From Pseudomonas citrullilanati (GTDB taxonomy: Bacteria > Pseudomonadota > Gammaproteobacteria > Pseudomonadales > Pseudomonadaceae): 64,000 bases of DNA. Shown here piece after piece: positions 62,620-64,000 of the stretch (positions are counted from its first letter, which is position 1; each line of letters begins with the position of its first letter). Under the pieces are notes generated by a model. That model was not told the origin of the DNA. It did not search any database and saw only the letters and a program-made list of their open reading frames with translations. The position numbers were made by a program, and so were the translations under genes. The stretch lies in the NCBI RefSeq assembly GCF_030580855.1, contig NZ_JAUQOP010000006.1, positions 124,001 to 188,000 of the forward strand. The letters run 5' to 3'.

Positions 62620-63045
62620 ATGCGTGCTCTCATACCGATATTGACGCTCGTGGCTTTGGGCGGTTGCGCAATGGCCCCGCTCCCCCCGGTCGATCCGAAC
62701 ATGGCCTGGGTCGATTTCGCCACGACGTCGCCGGGTGGCAAGGTGCTGATGGCGGAAAGCCTCGATGGGCAGCGCTCGCGAGACGGTCGGTATTTCCAGG
62801 TTTCCCCGGGCAGCCACGAACTGGAAGTGCGCTTCGACTTCGAAGTGTTTGGCGGTGGCGGGTTAGGCATGTTGTCCGAACCGCAAGAGCGGCTGTGCTA
62901 CCTGACCGTGCGCTACGACGGTTTCGAGGCCGGCCAGCGCTATCGCCTGGAGGCCCGCAACCTGGCCTACAGCCCGAGCGCCAGGCTCTACAACGCCAAG
63001 CGGGAAATCGTCGCCGAAGACCGTCAGGCCCGTTGCCTTCCGTAG
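62620..63045 (+). CDS. Small lipoprotein, second of two tandem paralogues
   Basis: A 141-aa protein with lipobox LGGC (Cys16): MRALIPILTLVALGGCAMAP. The mature domain repeats that of its neighbour (DPNMAWVDFAT, RYFQVSPGSHELEVRFDFEV, CYLTVRYDGFEAGQRYRLEARNLAY, ARLYNAKREIVAE). It lies 41 bp downstream of the paralogue, so probably the same transcript. Outer-membrane retention is likely because residue +2 is Ala and not Asp. Function unknown. Confidence 0.8.
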   Translation: MRALIPILTLVALGGCAMAPLPPVDPNMAWVDFATTSPGGKVLMAESLDGQRSRDGRYFQVSPGSHELEVRFDFEVFGGGGLGMLSEPQERLCYLTVRYDGFEAGQRYRLEARNLAYSPSARLYNAKREIVAEDRQARCLP

Positions 63046-63050
63046 GGCGG

Positions 63051-63284
63051 CTAGCGATCGTTCTTCTGGTAGATGATTTTCTTCGTGCCGTTTTCGCAGG
63101 TCCCCACCACCATGTTCTTGTCGTGAACTTCGTCATTGGTGACGATTTCCAGCGTGTAGGACGTGACGCCCTGGGCCTGGATCTTGGTTTCGATCTCGGC
63201 CTTGAGCTCTTCGCACGGCTTGGGCGCCGCGAAGGCGGACGTGGCGAAGGCGCAACCGATGACCACCACGGCAAATCGTTTCAT
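63051..63284 (-). CDS. DUF1161 small secreted protein
   Basis: A 77-aa protein with signal peptide (MKRFAVVVIGCAFATSAFAA, cleavage at 19-20) and a mature domain with two Cys (KPCEELKAEI and VVGTCENGTKKIIY), the DUF1161 layout. Periplasmic, function unknown. Convergent with the lipoprotein pair, 5 bp apart. Confidence 0.88.
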   Translation of the reverse strand: MKRFAVVVIGCAFATSAFAAPKPCEELKAEIETKIQAQGVTSYTLEIVTNDEVHDKNMVVGTCENGTKKIIYQKNDR

Positions 63285-63421
63285 GCTCGAAATTCCTCAT
63301 CGCAGCGCGCACTGCCTGTGCGCAGAAACTGCATACCTTCATTCGACCACACATTGCTGACGGGGTAACAGGGTAAAAAATCGCGGCCCGAGGCGGCCCC
63401 CAGGCTGCGATCTCCGGATTG

Positions 63422-63853
63422 TCAGTTCACCAGTGTCGCATCCAGGGTGATCTTGGCGTTCAGCACCTTGGAGACCGGGCAACCTTCCTTGGCCTTGTTG
63501 CTCAGCTCTTCGAATTGCTGCTGGCTGGCGCCGGGAATCTTGGCCTTGAGCGTCAGTTTCACCGCGGTGATCGCGAAACCGCCATCGACCTGGTCCAGGG
63601 TGACGTCGGCGTTGGTGTCGATGGCATCGGCCTTGAGCCCGGCTTCGCCGAGAATCATGGAAAACGCCATGGAGAAGCAGCCGGCATGGGCTGCGCCGAT
63701 CAGTTCCTCGGGGTTGGTGCCCTTGCCGCCTTCGAAACGGGCCTTGAAGCCATAGGGTGCTTCGCGCAGCACACCGGTTTCGGTGGAGATGGAGCCGATA
63801 CCGGTTTTCAGGTCACCTTCCCAATGAGCCGATGCCTTCTTAATGATAGCCAT
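63422..63853 (-). CDS. osmC: Peroxiredoxin-like OsmC
   Basis: It reduces organic hydroperoxides; induced by osmotic and stationary stress. It is 143 aa with redox cysteines Cys59 (HAGCFSMAFSM) and Cys125 (EGCPVSKVLNA) and the conserved Arg39/Glu49-50 region (FKARFEGGKGTNPEELIGAAH). Cytoplasmic. Ribosome-binding site GAGGAGG. A promoter with AlgU features stands upstream. Confidence 0.95.
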   Translation of the reverse strand: MAIIKKASAHWEGDLKTGIGSISTETGVLREAPYGFKARFEGGKGTNPEELIGAAHAGCFSMAFSMILGEAGLKADAIDTNADVTLDQVDGGFAITAVKLTLKAKIPGASQQQFEELSNKAKEGCPVSKVLNAKITLDATLVN

Positions 63854-64000
63854 GTCTGCCTCCTCAAGATCCGGCGCGAGGGTTCGCGCCTGTGTTTTTG
63901 ATTGCCAGGGTTGTGAGGATAGACCGGCCCAGAAAGTTCACCCTGTCGATTAGCCGACAAAATTAGTAGGAAATTTCATTGCTGCTATTGAAACTCGGGT
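63854..64000. other. Upstream region of osmC to the window end
   Basis: Non-coding as far as visible; holds the osmC promoter. No other gene start is recognisable before the edge. Confidence 0.5.
63912..63939 (-). promoter_or_regulatory. AlgU (sigma-22)-type promoter of osmC
   Basis: On the minus strand: GAACTT (63939-63934, perfect -35), 17-bp spacer, TCACA (63916-63912; consensus TCTGA). It gives a leader of about 50 nt. Confidence 0.7.

Overview
The window is a high-GC gammaproteobacterial chromosome segment, almost certainly from the Pseudomonas fluorescens species complex. The protein sequences, the gene order around polA, the several classes of REP/REPIN palindromes and a REP-associated tyrosine transposase all point that way. 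Many blocks follow the order remembered for P. aeruginosa near the replication origin: thrB-polA-ersA-engB-cytochromes-dsbA-GGDEF-ampDh2-kinB-algB, citM, PA0069 to PA0065, aspA and purEK. These orthology statements come from family knowledge and not from a database search.

Layout. 0-2.5 kb: truncated class 3 lipase, homoserine kinase and a small secreted DUF2782 protein. 2.5-8.3 kb: polA, an AlgU-type promoter driving an ErsA-like sRNA, engB, cytochromes c5 and c4, dsbA. 8.3-18.4 kb: a nuclease-fold hydrolase, a diguanylate cyclase, a lipoprotein amidase (AmpDh2 type), a CSS/EAL phosphodiesterase, the KinB/AlgB two-component system, and divergently a three-gene envelope operon ending in a lysozyme inhibitor (Ivy) behind a sigma-54 promoter with an IHF site. 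19-28.6 kb: transport and membrane genes (gltP, SpmAB-like, DUF5924, M16 peptidase, Na/Pi cotransporter, TerC, citrate transporter). 28.9-30.5 kb: an AT-rich two-gene insertion encoding an ABC/AAA-type ATPase and a small protein with a nuclease-like E-x-K motif, the best candidate for an undescribed (probably defence) system. 30.5-35.1 kb: DOPA-dioxygenase-like and NAD(P)-binding proteins, then a choline-sulfate locus (LysR, betC, choline-binding protein). 35.3-39.3 kb: two convergent SulP transporters, one in an operon with a beta carbonic anhydrase. 39.5-47.2 kb: SOS-controlled radical SAM protein, TpbA-like phosphatase, two M3 oligopeptidases around a YheV-like zinc ribbon, gamma carbonic anhydrase, HAD phosphatase. 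47.2-48.2 kb: a RAYT transposase next to a REPIN whose loop is expanded by a 46-bp tandem array. 48.2-54.9 kb: AraC regulator and an aspartate/asparagine block (asparaginase, AGCS symporter, aspA, divergent LysR). 55-64 kb: purEK behind a strong leader terminator, stress membrane protein, DUF3299, hexose-phosphate mutarotase, thioesterase, MFS symporter, predicted aminopeptidase, two paralogous lipoproteins, DUF1161, osmC behind an AlgU-type promoter.

A recurring theme is envelope stress. AlgU-type promoters (ersA, osmC, possibly the GlsB-like gene), KinB/AlgB, lysozyme inhibitor, amidase, DsbA and c-di-GMP enzymes are all present. A second notable point is that the DNA polymerase I 3'-5' proofreading site has lost its catalytic aspartates. 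No tRNA, rRNA, CRISPR array or prophage was seen.
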